A stretch of DNA of 64,000 nucleotides from Hymenobacter citatus (GCF_014333615.1 NZ_JACSCY010000013.1:62001-126000), one strand, 5' to 3'; numbered from the stretch's first letter, positions 49,449 through 58,513 are shown. Program-made: numbers and translations. The notes: a model not told the origin generated them from the sequence alone.

Positions 49449-50828
49449 GTGACCATCCAGAACATTATTTTTCTTCTCGTTGTCCTCGCCGGCTTTGGGC
49501 TGTTTGCGTGGCAGGTACGAAAGATTCGCGCCAATATCTCTCATGGTCGCGACCGGGACATGTCCGGCGACGTAGGCGAGCGACTTAAGAAAACCCTGCT
49601 TGTGGCCTTCGGGCAACAGAAGATGTTTAAGCGCATCACGCCGGCACTATTACACTTGGTAGTATATGTAGGCTTTATCGTCATCAATATTGAAGTAATC
49701 GAGATTCTGATTGACGGACTTTTTGGAACACATCGGGTGCTGGGTTTTGCCGGTGGTTTCTACAGCGCCCTCACAGCTACCAATGAGGTGCTGGGCGCAT
49801 TGGTTATTGTTGCAGTAGCTGCATTCTGGTGGCGCCGCAATCGGGCTGAGCCGGTTCGGCGCTTCCGAGGTACTGAAATGCGCGCCTGGCCCAAACTCGA
49901 TGCCAACATCATTCTGTATGTTGAGGTGGTATTGATGGTAGCGCTGTTTGTGATGAACGCCGCAGACCTGAAACTGCACCAAGTAGAGGGTGCTACCTTA
50001 CCCGGTGCGTTCCCGATTGGTAGCTGGTTAGCTGGCTTCTTACCGGATAATGCGACTACGCTACACGTGCTGGAGCGCGTGGGCTGGTGGGCGCATATTG
50101 TGGGCATACTATTGTTCCTGAATTACTTGCCGAGCAGCAAGCACTTCCACATCATCATGGCTTTCCCGAACGTGTACTTCTCACGGCTAATGCCGCAGGG
50201 GCAGTTCTCGAATGTGGATAGTATCACGCACGAGGTGAAGGCCATGATGGACCCTACCTACCAAGTGCCTACTCCCCCGGCTTCGGAGGGTGCCGAAGCT
50301 GCCCCTACCACCTTCGGGGCGAAGGACGTGAACGACCTAGCTTGGACTAACCTTCTGAATGCCTACTCCTGCACAGAGTGTGGCCGCTGCACTTCGGTGT
50401 GCCCAGCCAACCTGACGGGCAAGCTGCTTTCACCGCGTAAAATCATCATGGATACGCGCGACCGGATGGAGGAGAAATACAACTCTCCTCTAATTTTTGA
50501 CCCGGCGCTCTATGGCCCCGCTGCCAAACACGAACCGCAGGAACAGCTCGATAAGGAAAATCACACGCTGCTGCGCGGCTACGTGACGCCTGAGGAGCTG
50601 TGGGCCTGCACTACCTGTAATGCTTGCGTAGAGGCCTGCCCAGTGAACATCAATCCGCTGGAAAGCATTATCGAAATGCGCCGCTTTCTGGTGTTGGAAG
50701 AGTCGGCGGCGCCCAACTCGCTGAACGTGATGTTCTCGAATATTGAGAACAATGGCGCCCCCTGGGCCTTCTCGCCCTCCGACCGCTTCAACTGGGCCGA
50801 CGAACTGTACGTGGCCGAGAAGGCATAA
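49449..50828 (+). CDS. Membrane Fe-S oxidoreductase (HdrC/GlpC-like, 2x[4Fe-4S])
   Basis: About 459 residues. The N-terminal half has several membrane helices resembling the heme b / NarI-like membrane part (IIFLLVVLAGFGLFAWQVRK; LVVYVGFIVINIEVIEILID) with conserved His (HLVVYVGF, HIVGILLFLNYLPSSKHFH). The C-terminal half carries two [4Fe-4S] motifs: CTECGRCTSVCPAN at 308-321 and CTTCNACVEACPVN at 387-400. It likely passes electrons between the quinone pool and the CCG-domain partner encoded next. The start GTG 49449 is chosen because a promoter box lies at 49394 and upstream codons look untranslated. Confidence 0.88.
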   Translation: MTIQNIIFLLVVLAGFGLFAWQVRKIRANISHGRDRDMSGDVGERLKKTLLVAFGQQKMFKRITPALLHLVVYVGFIVINIEVIEILIDGLFGTHRVLGFAGGFYSALTATNEVLGALVIVAVAAFWWRRNRAEPVRRFRGTEMRAWPKLDANIILYVEVVLMVALFVMNAADLKLHQVEGATLPGAFPIGSWLAGFLPDNATTLHVLERVGWWAHIVGILLFLNYLPSSKHFHIIMAFPNVYFSRLMPQGQFSNVDSITHEVKAMMDPTYQVPTPPASEGAEAAPTTFGAKDVNDLAWTNLLNAYSCTECGRCTSVCPANLTGKLLSPRKIIMDTRDRMEEKYNSPLIFDPALYGPAAKHEPQEQLDKENHTLLRGYVTPEELWACTTCNACVEACPVNINPLESIIEMRRFLVLEESAAPNSLNVMFSNIENNGAPWAFSPSDRFNWADELYVAEKA

Positions 50829-50829
50829 A

Positions 50830-50905
50830 AGAACGTCATGCTGAGCTTGGCGAAGCGTAATCTAACGAAGCGGTAGAGATGCTTCAGCAAGCTCAGCATA
50901 ACGTC
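50830..50905. repeat. Dispersed inverted repeat (GTCATGCTGAGC family) inside the Fe-S operon
   Basis: AGAACGTCATGCTGAGCTTG (50830 on) and its imperfect complement ending 50905 (GCTTCAGCAAGCTCAGCATA) form a hairpin with about 24 nt loop. The arm resembles that of the perfect palindrome at 228-330. It starts 2 bp after the stop of the first Fe-S gene. Confidence 0.85.
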
Positions 50906-50941
50906 TCACTAATTAAAACTGACAACTGTCAACCAACTATA

Positions 50942-51844
50942 ATGGCTGAACAAACTGCCAAGCGTCAAATAGCTGTTCCTTTGATGTCTGACTTCGCCGC
51001 CCGTGGCGAGGAGCCCGAAGTACTGTTCTGGGTAGGCTGCGCCGGCGCGTTCGACGACCGGTACAAGCGTGTAACCCGTGCCTTTGTGCGCATTCTGGAG
51101 CACGTGGGCGTGAAATACGCCGTGCTGGGCATGGAAGAAACCTGCACTGGCGACCCTGCCAAACGAGCCGGCAACGAGTTTCTGTTTCAGATGCAGGCTA
51201 TGCAGAACATCACCACGTTTGAGGGCTACAACGTGAAGAAGATTGTGACGGCATGCCCGCACTGCTTCAACACCATCAAAAATGAGTACCCGGCGTTGGG
51301 CGGCAACTACGAGGTGATTCACCACAGCACCTTCTTGCAGCAGCTCATTGATGGGGGTAGGGTGAAGCTGGAAGGCGGCGAGGCATATAAAGGCCGGCGC
51401 ATCACCTTCCACGATTCCTGCTACCTGGGCCGCGCCAACAATATCTACGAAGCACCCCGCGCTGTGCTCGAAGCCCTAGATGCCGACTTGGTAGAAATGA
51501 AGCGCAGCAAAGCCAATGGGTTATGCTGCGGTGCCGGTGGTGCCCAGATGTGGAAAGAACCAGAGCCCGGCAAAAAAGATGTCAACGTTGAGCGGACGGA
51601 GGAGGCACTTGCGACCCTCGATGGCAACGCCGAAGCACTGGCACATATCCAAGGCAAAGAAAGCGGGAACGAAGGCGCTACCCCTGCACCCAAACAGAAT
51701 AATCAGGGTAGTATCATTGCCGTAGGTTGCCCGTTTTGTATGACCATGATGGCCGATGGCGTGAAAAACAAAGAGCGCGAAAACAACGTGCAGGTATTTG
51801 ATCTGGCCGAGCTAGTGGCCTCGGCCGAAGGCCTGAACGCATAG
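50942..51844 (+). CDS. CCG-domain Fe-S protein (HdrB/GlpC-like)
   Basis: A 300-residue cytoplasmic protein with two cysteine-rich CCG-type domains that bind unusual Fe-S clusters: TACPHCFNTIKNEYP with HDSCYLGRANN and LCCGAGGAQMW in the first set, and AVGCPFCMTMMADG near the end. It pairs with the membrane Fe-S protein just upstream, as in succinate dehydrogenase-like, glycolate oxidase or heterodisulfide-reductase-like systems. The physiological substrate is unknown. ATG 50942 is used; the frame before it runs through the repeat. Confidence 0.9.
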   Translation: MAEQTAKRQIAVPLMSDFAARGEEPEVLFWVGCAGAFDDRYKRVTRAFVRILEHVGVKYAVLGMEETCTGDPAKRAGNEFLFQMQAMQNITTFEGYNVKKIVTACPHCFNTIKNEYPALGGNYEVIHHSTFLQQLIDGGRVKLEGGEAYKGRRITFHDSCYLGRANNIYEAPRAVLEALDADLVEMKRSKANGLCCGAGGAQMWKEPEPGKKDVNVERTEEALATLDGNAEALAHIQGKESGNEGATPAPKQNNQGSIIAVGCPFCMTMMADGVKNKERENNVQVFDLAELVASAEGLNA

Positions 51845-51874
51845 GCTATATACCGCCTAAAAATCCCCATCTAC

Positions 51875-51906
51875 ACAGCCCCGACGGAACTTCCCGCCGG
51901 GGCTGT
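51875..51906 (+). terminator. Hairpin after the CCG protein gene
   Basis: ACAGCCCCG (51875-51883) pairs with CGGGGCTGT (51898-51906); a short inner CGG/CCG stem exists. Followed by TACTTTG, so it may also overlap the promoter of the next gene. Confidence 0.65.
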
Positions 51907-51940
51907 TACTTTGTCAATAAAAACGAGCGGTGTACGTTAT

Positions 51941-52459
51941 ATGAGCACCGCTTTTGCTACTTCGCTTATGTACGTTTCCTTCGACCAACTGCCGCCCGAG
52001 GCGCGCATCTGGATATACCAGGCCAACCGACCTCTGACTGATGCCGAGCTACTGCGTGTGCAGCCCGCTCTGGCGCAGTTTGCCACCGCCTGGACCAGCC
52101 ACGGCCGCACCTTGCATGCCTCAGCTGCCATTTTGCACCACCAGTTTCTGGTTATTGGTCTAGACGAAGCCGTGGCCGATGCCAGCGGGTGCTCCATTGA
52201 TGCCTCCGTGCGGTTTGTGCGTGAGCTGGAAGCCGCTTTAGGCGTAGAGTTGCTGGAAAAGTCGCGGCTGGCGTTTCTAGTCGATGGCGAGGTGCGCTTG
52301 CTTGATCGGCGTGAGCTACGTACGGCTGTGGCTGAAGGCCAGCTCCGTCCCGATACGCCTTACTTCGACAATACCATTGCCCGGCACGCGCAGCTGGCAC
52401 AAGCATGGCCCGCGCCGGCTGCCGAAACATGGCTAGCGCGGTATTTTGCGGAGAAATAA
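51941..52459 (+). CDS. Conserved hypothetical protein
   Basis: About 172 residues from ATG 51941 (163 if ATG 51968, MYVSFDQLPPEARIWIYQAN, is used; that start resembles relatives more closely). No ATPase motif is visible, although I recall similar Bacteroidota proteins carrying the misleading label ABC transporter ATPase. The residues HGRTLHASAAILHHQFLVIG and DASGCSIDASVRFVRELE look like a conserved mixed alpha/beta domain. Function unknown. It stands alone between the Fe-S pair and the OmpA lipoprotein gene. Confidence 0.75.
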   Translation: MSTAFATSLMYVSFDQLPPEARIWIYQANRPLTDAELLRVQPALAQFATAWTSHGRTLHASAAILHHQFLVIGLDEAVADASGCSIDASVRFVRELEAALGVELLEKSRLAFLVDGEVRLLDRRELRTAVAEGQLRPDTPYFDNTIARHAQLAQAWPAPAAETWLARYFAEK

Positions 52460-52587
52460 TGCGAAAGTAAAGCAGTCAGGTGCTGGGTTATGTCCGCGCT
52501 ATTTCTCCCAAAACCTAGTATACTTGTCTAAGCCGCGCTAATCAGTCGGCTTTCCTCTCTTATTTCTTGCCTACCGGCAATCTATCC

Positions 52588-54525
52588 ATGCGAAAACTTA
52601 TTTACTTGTGTGCTGTAGCCGGTTCGGCGGGATTACTGGGTGGCTGCGCTACGGCGGGCGGTGGGAGCAAGGCTGATAAGCGTTTTACGCGCGGCGAATA
52701 CGAGCCGGCTATTGAGCTATACAAGAAGGACTTGGCAAAAGGGCGCAACGCAGGGTATGCCAATCTGCGCATTGCCGAGTCGTACCGCCTCTCAAACCGC
52801 ATAGGCGAAGCAGAGCCGTACTATAAAGCTGCCCTCGATGCCAAAGTGCGTAGTGCCGATGCGCCATTTTATTACGCATTGGCCCTGAAAACCAATGGCA
52901 ACTACGACGAAGCCGCGCAACGCTTCGCGGCCTACGCTGAAAATGGCAGCAACCGCACATTGGTAGCTCGCGCCGAGCTAGAAGCCAAGAATAGTAAGCT
53001 GAGCCAGGAGTTGGCCGCTACCCGCACCCGCGATGAGGTGCAGCCCGTGGCCCAGCTGAATTCAGCTTCCTCTGAGTTCGGCGCCGCTTTCATGCCCCAG
53101 ACCAAGGAACTGGTGTTTGCGTCGGGTAGGGAAGGCAAAACGTACTTGGGCAATGGGTTAGGGTTTAATGACTTGTATGCCATCAAGTTTGATGACGAGA
53201 ATACGATGAGTGGCGGTACCGTACGCAAGCTGGCGGCCCCCATCAACACCTCCGACATGCACGAGGCTAGCGCCACCTACACGCCCGACGGGCGCTTTAT
53301 GGTGTTTGCGCGTTCCAACAACGGTACCAAAAAGCAGGCGAAACTCGGCCTGCAAAGCGTTGACTTATATATGTCGGCCTACCAGAACGGAGCCTGGACG
53401 GAGCCGGAACTGGCACGGGGCCTCAACAGCCGCTCGGCCGACGACTTTTCGCCCATGTTCTCGCCTGATGGCAAAACGCTCTACTTCGCCTCCAGCCGCA
53501 GCGGTGGGCAGGGCGGTACCGATTTGTACAAGGCAGCGCTAAGCGAAAACGGTCGTTTCTCGCCGCCCGAAAACCTGGGAGAACAAATCAACACACCCGG
53601 CAATGAGAGCTTCCCGGCCGTAGCGCCCGATGGCTCGCTCTACTTCTCCTCTGATGGCCACGCCGGCTTAGGCAAGCTCGATATTTTTGTGGTGGAGAAG
53701 GGCAAAGTCAAGAACTTGGGCGCACCCATCAACAGCCCTGGGGACGACTTTGCGCCCTACCTACTCACCAACACGACGGGCTTGTTTGCCTCAGACCGCA
53801 GCGGCGGACAGGGAGCCGACGACCTCTACTCCTTTAAACGCAACCTGTTTAAGGAGGTAGTCTTTTTCGTGGATGGTACCGTGCAGACGCGCCCAGCTAG
53901 CGGTGGCGCTGTGCAGCCCCTTGGTGGCGAACCAGTGGCGGTGTACGCAAGAGGGCAGAAACTACAAGACGTGACGGCCGACGCCAATGGCAAGTTCAGC
54001 TTGAAGCTGGATTCGGCCACGGCCTACTCGCTGGTGGCCGAGCGCTCGGGCTACTTTACGGCGCGCCAGGGCGTGACAACGGTAGGCAAGCGTCCCCCGC
54101 AGGACCAGCTCACCAACGACCTAACGGAAATTCGTATTCCGGTGACGCTGACGCTGACGGAGATTGTGAAAAATAAGGCCATTGTGGTAGAGAATATTTT
54201 CTACGATTACGACAAAGCCGATATCCGGCCGGATGCGGCTGTGGAGTTGGACAAGCTGGTAGAAACGCTGACAGACAATCCAAAAATTACCATCGAACTC
54301 AGCTCCCACACCGACTCGCGGGGTAAAGACGCCTACAACATGGCCCTTTCGCAACGCCGGGCGCAGTCGGCTGTGGACTATATTGTGTCGAAGGGCATTG
54401 ATGCCAGCCGCGTGACGGCCAAAGGATACGGCGAAACCCGACCTGTAATCAAAAATGCCAAAACGGAGGCCGAATATCAGCAGAACCGCCGTACTGAGTT
54501 TAAGGTGACGCGTATCGCCGAATAA
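52588..54525 (+). CDS. PorE-like OmpA lipoprotein (TPR + PD40 + CRD + OmpA), candidate T9SS component
   Basis: A 645-residue lipoprotein: signal with LLGGC (Cys about residue 20), TPR repeats (residues ~25-130), a PD40/WD40-like beta-propeller (~150-410, blades such as DFSPMFSPDGKTLYFASSRS and SFPAVAPDGSLYFSSDGHAG), a carboxypeptidase-regulatory-like beta sandwich (~430-510) and a C-terminal OmpA peptidoglycan-binding domain (FYDYDKADIRPDAAVELDKL; ITIELSSHTDSRGKDAYNMA). This exact order is that of PorE, which anchors the type IX secretion machine to peptidoglycan. PorE is the best match by architecture. The family also includes gliding and general OmpA relatives, so the assignment is likely but not certain. 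ATG 52588 is used. Confidence 0.85.
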   Translation: MRKLIYLCAVAGSAGLLGGCATAGGGSKADKRFTRGEYEPAIELYKKDLAKGRNAGYANLRIAESYRLSNRIGEAEPYYKAALDAKVRSADAPFYYALALKTNGNYDEAAQRFAAYAENGSNRTLVARAELEAKNSKLSQELAATRTRDEVQPVAQLNSASSEFGAAFMPQTKELVFASGREGKTYLGNGLGFNDLYAIKFDDENTMSGGTVRKLAAPINTSDMHEASATYTPDGRFMVFARSNNGTKKQAKLGLQSVDLYMSAYQNGAWTEPELARGLNSRSADDFSPMFSPDGKTLYFASSRSGGQGGTDLYKAALSENGRFSPPENLGEQINTPGNESFPAVAPDGSLYFSSDGHAGLGKLDIFVVEKGKVKNLGAPINSPGDDFAPYLLTNTTGLFASDRSGGQGADDLYSFKRNLFKEVVFFVDGTVQTRPASGGAVQPLGGEPVAVYARGQKLQDVTADANGKFSLKLDSATAYSLVAERSGYFTARQGVTTVGKRPPQDQLTNDLTEIRIPVTLTLTEIVKNKAIVVENIFYDYDKADIRPDAAVELDKLVETLTDNPKITIELSSHTDSRGKDAYNMALSQRRAQSAVDYIVSKGIDASRVTAKGYGETRPVIKNAKTEAEYQQNRRTEFKVTRIAE

Positions 54526-54548
54526 GAGGTAAGTTATTCATTACCAGA

Positions 54549-54579
54549 AAAAAGTCTCGGCAAACTGTCGAGACTTTTT
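54549..54579 (+). terminator. Terminator after the PorE-like gene
   Basis: AAAAAGTCTCG and CGAGACTTTTT pair exactly with a 9-nt loop; T-rich DNA follows. Confidence 0.85.
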
Positions 54580-54723
54580 GTATTTTTAGTTCAGCTATAA
54601 GGCAAGTAAGGCTCTAATGCATCGTTGAAAAAGAAAGTCGCTTCTGGCACAATACTTGGCTTTTATAGCACGTAATTGTTTTGCAGTCTGCTCTCCCTTC
54701 TCCTCTCCTTATTCTCTACTGCC

Positions 54724-55647
54724 ATGAAAAAGCTGCTCTCTGCTTTTGCTTTGCTACTGCTCTTGTTGTTAGGCGGAAAGCTACACGCAGCGCCGGCCGT
54801 AGTCAACTTCTCGTCGGAGCGCGGCGTGGCGTTTCAGCTGATTTTTGATGGTCGCCCGCTTACGCAGCCCGGTGCCCGTGCCGTGCGCATCGACCGTCTG
54901 GCATCAGGTTTTCACTGGGCCGAGTTTCTGATTCCGACCGGCTACGGGCGGGTGGTAGCTTATCGCACCCGCGTGCTCCTCGACCCTGGCCTGGAAAGCA
55001 GCTATGTGCTGCTGGCGCGCCCCGGCTATGGGTTGCAGCTGCGAAAAGTGGCGGAAGCGCCCATCCGGCGCGGGTATAGCATTGGGGAGGCAATGCCCTA
55101 CCCACCCGCCACACCCTACGGCCAGTACCCCGACGACTATGGCTACCGTCGTAACGGCAATGCCTACCCTAATGCTAGCCCCGCACCACAACCAGTACCG
55201 GGTGCGGCCTACCCCGGCGGCCACGGCTACCCACCAAATGCAAGCAACCAGCCCAACGATTCGTACCAGGCGCCTAATGCGCCCTATCCTAACCAAGCAG
55301 GTAGCCCTACCCCCAATTACCCCGGCAGCGGCAGCTACAACAACGCCCTCCGTTACCGCTCGCTCATGGCAACAGAAATAACGAGTCTTGCTGAGTCGAT
55401 GCAGCGCACGGCTTCCGACGAAACCCGGCTCAGCCTGGCCCGCCAGACCATCAACCAAGCCAGCATCCAGAGCAATGACTTGGTGCGTCTGCTCCAAACG
55501 CTCAGCATGGAAGGCTCCCGCCTGACGCTGGCCAAATACGCCTACCCTTACGTAGCCGACCCGCAGAATTTCAGCCGTGTGTATGATGTCTTCGACTTCG
55601 AAGCCAGCATTCAGGAGTTGCAACGTCTGAGCGGCAATAGTCAGTAG
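54724..55647 (+). CDS. DUF4476 domain secreted protein
   Basis: A 307-residue protein: signal peptide (MKKLLSAFALLLLLLLGGKL, cleavage near HAA), an N-terminal beta domain (FSSERGVAFQLIFDGRPLTQ; AEFLIPTGYGRVVAYRTRVL), a long Pro/Tyr/Asn/Gly low-complexity linker (residues ~120-215) and a C-terminal helical DUF4476 domain (ARQTINQASIQSNDLVRLLQ; KYAYPYVADPQNFSRVYDVF). DUF4476 proteins are common in Bacteroidota and of unknown role. Stands alone between terminators. Confidence 0.85.
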   Translation: MKKLLSAFALLLLLLLGGKLHAAPAVVNFSSERGVAFQLIFDGRPLTQPGARAVRIDRLASGFHWAEFLIPTGYGRVVAYRTRVLLDPGLESSYVLLARPGYGLQLRKVAEAPIRRGYSIGEAMPYPPATPYGQYPDDYGYRRNGNAYPNASPAPQPVPGAAYPGGHGYPPNASNQPNDSYQAPNAPYPNQAGSPTPNYPGSGSYNNALRYRSLMATEITSLAESMQRTASDETRLSLARQTINQASIQSNDLVRLLQTLSMEGSRLTLAKYAYPYVADPQNFSRVYDVFDFEASIQELQRLSGNSQ

Positions 55648-55669
55648 GGCTGAGATAGGGAATTAATAC

Positions 55670-55712
55670 AAACAGCAAGGGCTTCTGCGTATCGCAGAAG
55701 CCCTTGCTGTTT
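55670..55712. terminator. Bidirectional terminator (20-bp stem)
   Basis: Exact 20-bp arms 55670-55689 and 55693-55712 around TAT. It sits between the convergent DUF4476 (+) and DUF4293 (-) genes. A single AACTCACTACTCACCATTTC arm of the GTGAAATGG repeat family follows at about 55733-55765. Confidence 0.9.
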
Positions 55713-55764
55713 GGCGTGGGTAGCAGCTTAAAACTCACTACTCACCATTTCAAAATTTCACCAC

Positions 55765-56241
55765 TTACCGCAGGCGGTCCATGCTGCGCACTAGTTGCTC
55801 GTCGCGCCGGATAAAGCGGTTGGCCAGGATATTTAGCAGCAGCGCCAAGGTAGGGAGGTAGAAGCCGGCATGAAAACTGCCCGTGAGTTTCAGGTTCAGC
55901 ATTTGCTCGCCTAGGGTAGAGTAGTAATAGCTGGTGCCAATGGTGCCGAGCATGAACAACAGGTTCAGCAGGCCCAGCTGCAACTGTCGCAGACGGCTGC
56001 GGTACTGGAAAATCTCGATGAAAGCTATAGCCGAGGCGGCCGCAGCCAGCGCCGCAATAGGCCAGGTGTTGGTAGAGACGGACATGCCCGGGTCGGAGGG
56101 GGCATAGCCTAGCTCGAAGGCCGTGAGCACGAGGTGTTGCCCAGTGGTAGGGTCGGTTTTGCTCCAGATTGGTAGAAATAAAACGCTGCCCATTGCCAGG
56201 GCTAGCAAAAGCAGGAATACGCTTTGAATTCTTTGTATCAT
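55765..56241 (-). CDS. DUF4293 membrane protein
   Basis: A 158-residue protein with four membrane helices, family DUF4293: MIQRIQSVFLLLLALAMGSV, then WPIAALAAAASAIAFIEIFQ, LGLLNLLFMLGTIGTSYYYS and LALLLNILANRFIRRDEQLV with the family end LVRSMDRLR. The start MIQRIQ-x-x-FL-L is the family signature, which fixes ATG 56241. Restricted to Bacteroidota; role unknown. Divergent from the thiolase; its promoter box TACTTTTG is on the minus strand at 56290-56297. Confidence 0.9.
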   Translation of the reverse strand: MIQRIQSVFLLLLALAMGSVLFLPIWSKTDPTTGQHLVLTAFELGYAPSDPGMSVSTNTWPIAALAAAASAIAFIEIFQYRSRLRQLQLGLLNLLFMLGTIGTSYYYSTLGEQMLNLKLTGSFHAGFYLPTLALLLNILANRFIRRDEQLVRSMDRLR

Positions 56242-56289
56242 CTTTGTAGTTGAACAGTTTTGGGCGGGTGCTAACAGGTACCGAAGCCG

Positions 56290-56297
56290 CAAAAGTA
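56290..56297 (-). promoter_or_regulatory. Promoter -7 box for the DUF4293 gene
   Basis: Minus-strand TACTTTTG, perfect TAnnTTTG, 49 bp before the DUF4293 start. Confidence 0.55.
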
Positions 56298-56333
56298 GCC
56301 AACAACGACCGGAATAACCGCACAACCCTTCTG

Positions 56334-57533
56334 ATGTCTCAAGCATATATCGTGGACGCCGTCCGCACCCCGATTGGTAAATTTGGCGGCGCACTTAGCA
56401 GCGTCCGCCCCGATGATATGGCCGCGCACGTCCTGCGCGAGCTGATGCGCCGCAATAAAAGCATCGAGCCTGCCGCCATTGAAGACGTAATTATGGGCGC
56501 CGCTAACCAGGCTGGCGAAGACAACCGCAACGTGGCTCGCATGGCCGCCCTGCTGGCTGGTCTACCTCTGTCGGTACCCGGCAACACCGTGAACCGCCTT
56601 TGTGCTTCGGGCTTGCAAAGCATTATGGACTCGTTCCGGGCTATTCGAGCCGGTGAGGGCGACGTGTATCTGGCGGGTGGCTCGGAAAACATGACCCGTG
56701 CGCCCTTTGTGATGGCGAAGTCCGTTACGGCGTTCGGCCGCGACTTCACCGCCCACGACACTACCCTGGGCTGGCGCTTTGTGAACCCCAAGCTCTCGGC
56801 CATGCACTTGCCCTACACTATGGGCGAAACCGCTGAGCACGTGGCTGCTAAGTACGGCATCACGCGTGAAGAGCAGGACCAGTTTGCTTATGACACCCAG
56901 CGCAAATACAAGCACGCCTATGAGAAAGGTCGTTTCCGCAAGGAGATTGTACCCGTGTTCATTGCGCAGCCCAAAGGCGATACGGCTTTGTTTGATACCG
57001 ACGAGCACCCGCGCCTATCGAGCATGGAAAAGCTAGCTACTCTACGGCCGGCCTTCATCGAAAATGGCACCGTAACGGCTGGCAACTCGGCGGGCATCAA
57101 CGATGGTGCCGCTGCCGTGTTGGTCGTAAGTGAAGAGGCTTTGAAGCGCTACAACCTGAAACCAATGGCCCGCATTGTGGCCTCAGCCGTGGCAGGCGTT
57201 GATCCGGCCTATATGGGTATCGGGCCGGTGCCGGCTACTCAGAAAGTGCTCCAGCGCGCTGGATTGACCATGAACGACATTGATCTGATTGAGTTGAACG
57301 AAGCTTTTGCCGCTCAGAGCATTGCCTGCATGCGCGACCTAGACTTAGACCCCGCTAAGGTGAACGTGAACGGTGGCAGTATTGCCATTGGGCACCCCCT
57401 GGGCTGCGCCGGCGCCCGCATCACAGCCACGCTGCTGCACGAGATGCAGCGCCGCGAAAACGTCCGCTACGGCCTCGTGACCATGTGCGTAGGGGTGGGG
57501 CAAGGCGCTTCGGCCATTTACGAGAAGCTGTAA
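56334..57533 (+). CDS. Acetyl-CoA C-acyltransferase (thiolase)
   Basis: A 399-residue thiolase: cleaves 3-ketoacyl-CoA or condenses acetyl-CoA. Catalytic Cys90 in NRLCASGLQS, His354 in GGSIAIGHPLGCAGA and Cys385 in MCVGVGQG are all present. Start ATG 56334 gives MSQAYIVDAVRTPIGKFGG, the family norm. With the acyl-CoA dehydrogenase at 43.6 kb this indicates beta-oxidation, but direction and chain length cannot be read. Divergent from DUF4293 with 92 bp between starts. Confidence 0.95.
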   Translation: MSQAYIVDAVRTPIGKFGGALSSVRPDDMAAHVLRELMRRNKSIEPAAIEDVIMGAANQAGEDNRNVARMAALLAGLPLSVPGNTVNRLCASGLQSIMDSFRAIRAGEGDVYLAGGSENMTRAPFVMAKSVTAFGRDFTAHDTTLGWRFVNPKLSAMHLPYTMGETAEHVAAKYGITREEQDQFAYDTQRKYKHAYEKGRFRKEIVPVFIAQPKGDTALFDTDEHPRLSSMEKLATLRPAFIENGTVTAGNSAGINDGAAAVLVVSEEALKRYNLKPMARIVASAVAGVDPAYMGIGPVPATQKVLQRAGLTMNDIDLIELNEAFAAQSIACMRDLDLDPAKVNVNGGSIAIGHPLGCAGARITATLLHEMQRRENVRYGLVTMCVGVGQGASAIYEKL

Positions 57534-57550
57534 TTAATTTGCTGATAATT

Positions 57551-57619
57551 GATGTGCTGATGAGTTGATGCTTCTGAGTTAAACGGTTCAGAACATCAAC
57601 TCATCAGACATCAGCACAT
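57551..57619. repeat. Imperfect inverted repeat between the thiolase gene and truA
   Basis: GATGTGCTGATGAGTTGATG (57551 on) pairs imperfectly with CATCAACTCATCAGACATCA (57594 on). Built of near-repeats of GATG units, in the style of the other simple-sequence hairpins. It ends 5 bp before the truA start. Confidence 0.7.
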
Positions 57620-57623
57620 TGCC

Positions 57624-58412
57624 TTGCGCTACTTTCTTCATCTTGCCTACGACGGCACGCGCTTTCATGGGTGGCAGATTCAGCCGGGCACGCTCACGGT
57701 GCAGCAGGAGCTGGACCGGTGCCTGTCGCAGGTGCTGCGGCAGCCGGTGTACTCGCTGGGCAGTGGCCGCACCGATTCGGGGGTGCACGCCAGCCATCAG
57801 GTAGCGCACTTCGATGCGGTGTTGCCTGCGGGCCTCGACCTCGATACGCTGCTCTACCGCCTCAACCGTGCCCTGCCCGCCGATGTGCGCGGCTACCTCG
57901 TGCATCCGGTGCCACCCACCGCGCATGCCCGCTTCGACGCGCGGATACGCACCTATGAGTACCACGTGCGCCTCGTGCCCGACCCCTTTGCCGCCCCCCA
58001 CGCCCTCTACCTCGACCGCGCCCCCGACGTAGCCGCTATGAACGAGGCCGCTGCCGCCCTCATCGGCGACCATGATTTTACCAGCTTTTCTAAGGTAGGC
58101 GGCAGCGAAAAGCACTACCGTTGCCTTTGCTATGAGGCTGGCTGGCACCCCACACCGGGTGGCGTGGTGTTCCGCATCCGGGCCAACCGCTTTGTGCGGG
58201 GCATGGTGCGGCTGGTGGTAGGCACTCTGCTCACGGTAGGCAAAGGCAAGCTGACACCCAACGAGTTTCGGCAGGTGTTTGAGTCGCTGAACCGGGTGCA
58301 CGCTAGCGGCGCTGCCAAGGCGCAGGGGCTATTTCTGTGCCGGGTGGAGTATCCGGCAGAGTTGGTGCCCGCGGAGCTGCTGCCCACAGGGTTGCCGTAT
58401 TTTGCGGGGTAG
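57624..58412 (+). CDS. truA: tRNA pseudouridine(38-40) synthase TruA
   Basis: Modifies U38-40 in tRNA anticodon arms. Catalytic Asp51 in SGRTDSGVHA; opening RYFLHLAYDGTRFHGWQIQP and the later RVRGM-like FRIRANRFVRGMVRLVVGTL are the family signatures. 262 residues. The start is a TTG at 57624: no ATG or GTG lies upstream in frame near enough, and the encoded protein begins exactly at the family start. A weak start codon directly behind a hairpin suggests low or regulated expression. Confidence 0.94.
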   Translation: MRYFLHLAYDGTRFHGWQIQPGTLTVQQELDRCLSQVLRQPVYSLGSGRTDSGVHASHQVAHFDAVLPAGLDLDTLLYRLNRALPADVRGYLVHPVPPTAHARFDARIRTYEYHVRLVPDPFAAPHALYLDRAPDVAAMNEAAAALIGDHDFTSFSKVGGSEKHYRCLCYEAGWHPTPGGVVFRIRANRFVRGMVRLVVGTLLTVGKGKLTPNEFRQVFESLNRVHASGAAKAQGLFLCRVEYPAELVPAELLPTGLPYFAG

Positions 58413-58513
58413 GCTCAGGATGACAAACGTATTCACTCGCATCCCATAGCAACCCATAACCTTCCCCGTATACTACTGGTTAGCTAATCGATTCCCCTTC
58501 AAGTTTATATTCC

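Noticed and set aside
57588..58301. 237-codon minus-strand frame opposite truA
   Set aside because: Long only because of high G+C; His/Val/Gly-rich and unlike any family, while truA is certain on the plus strand.
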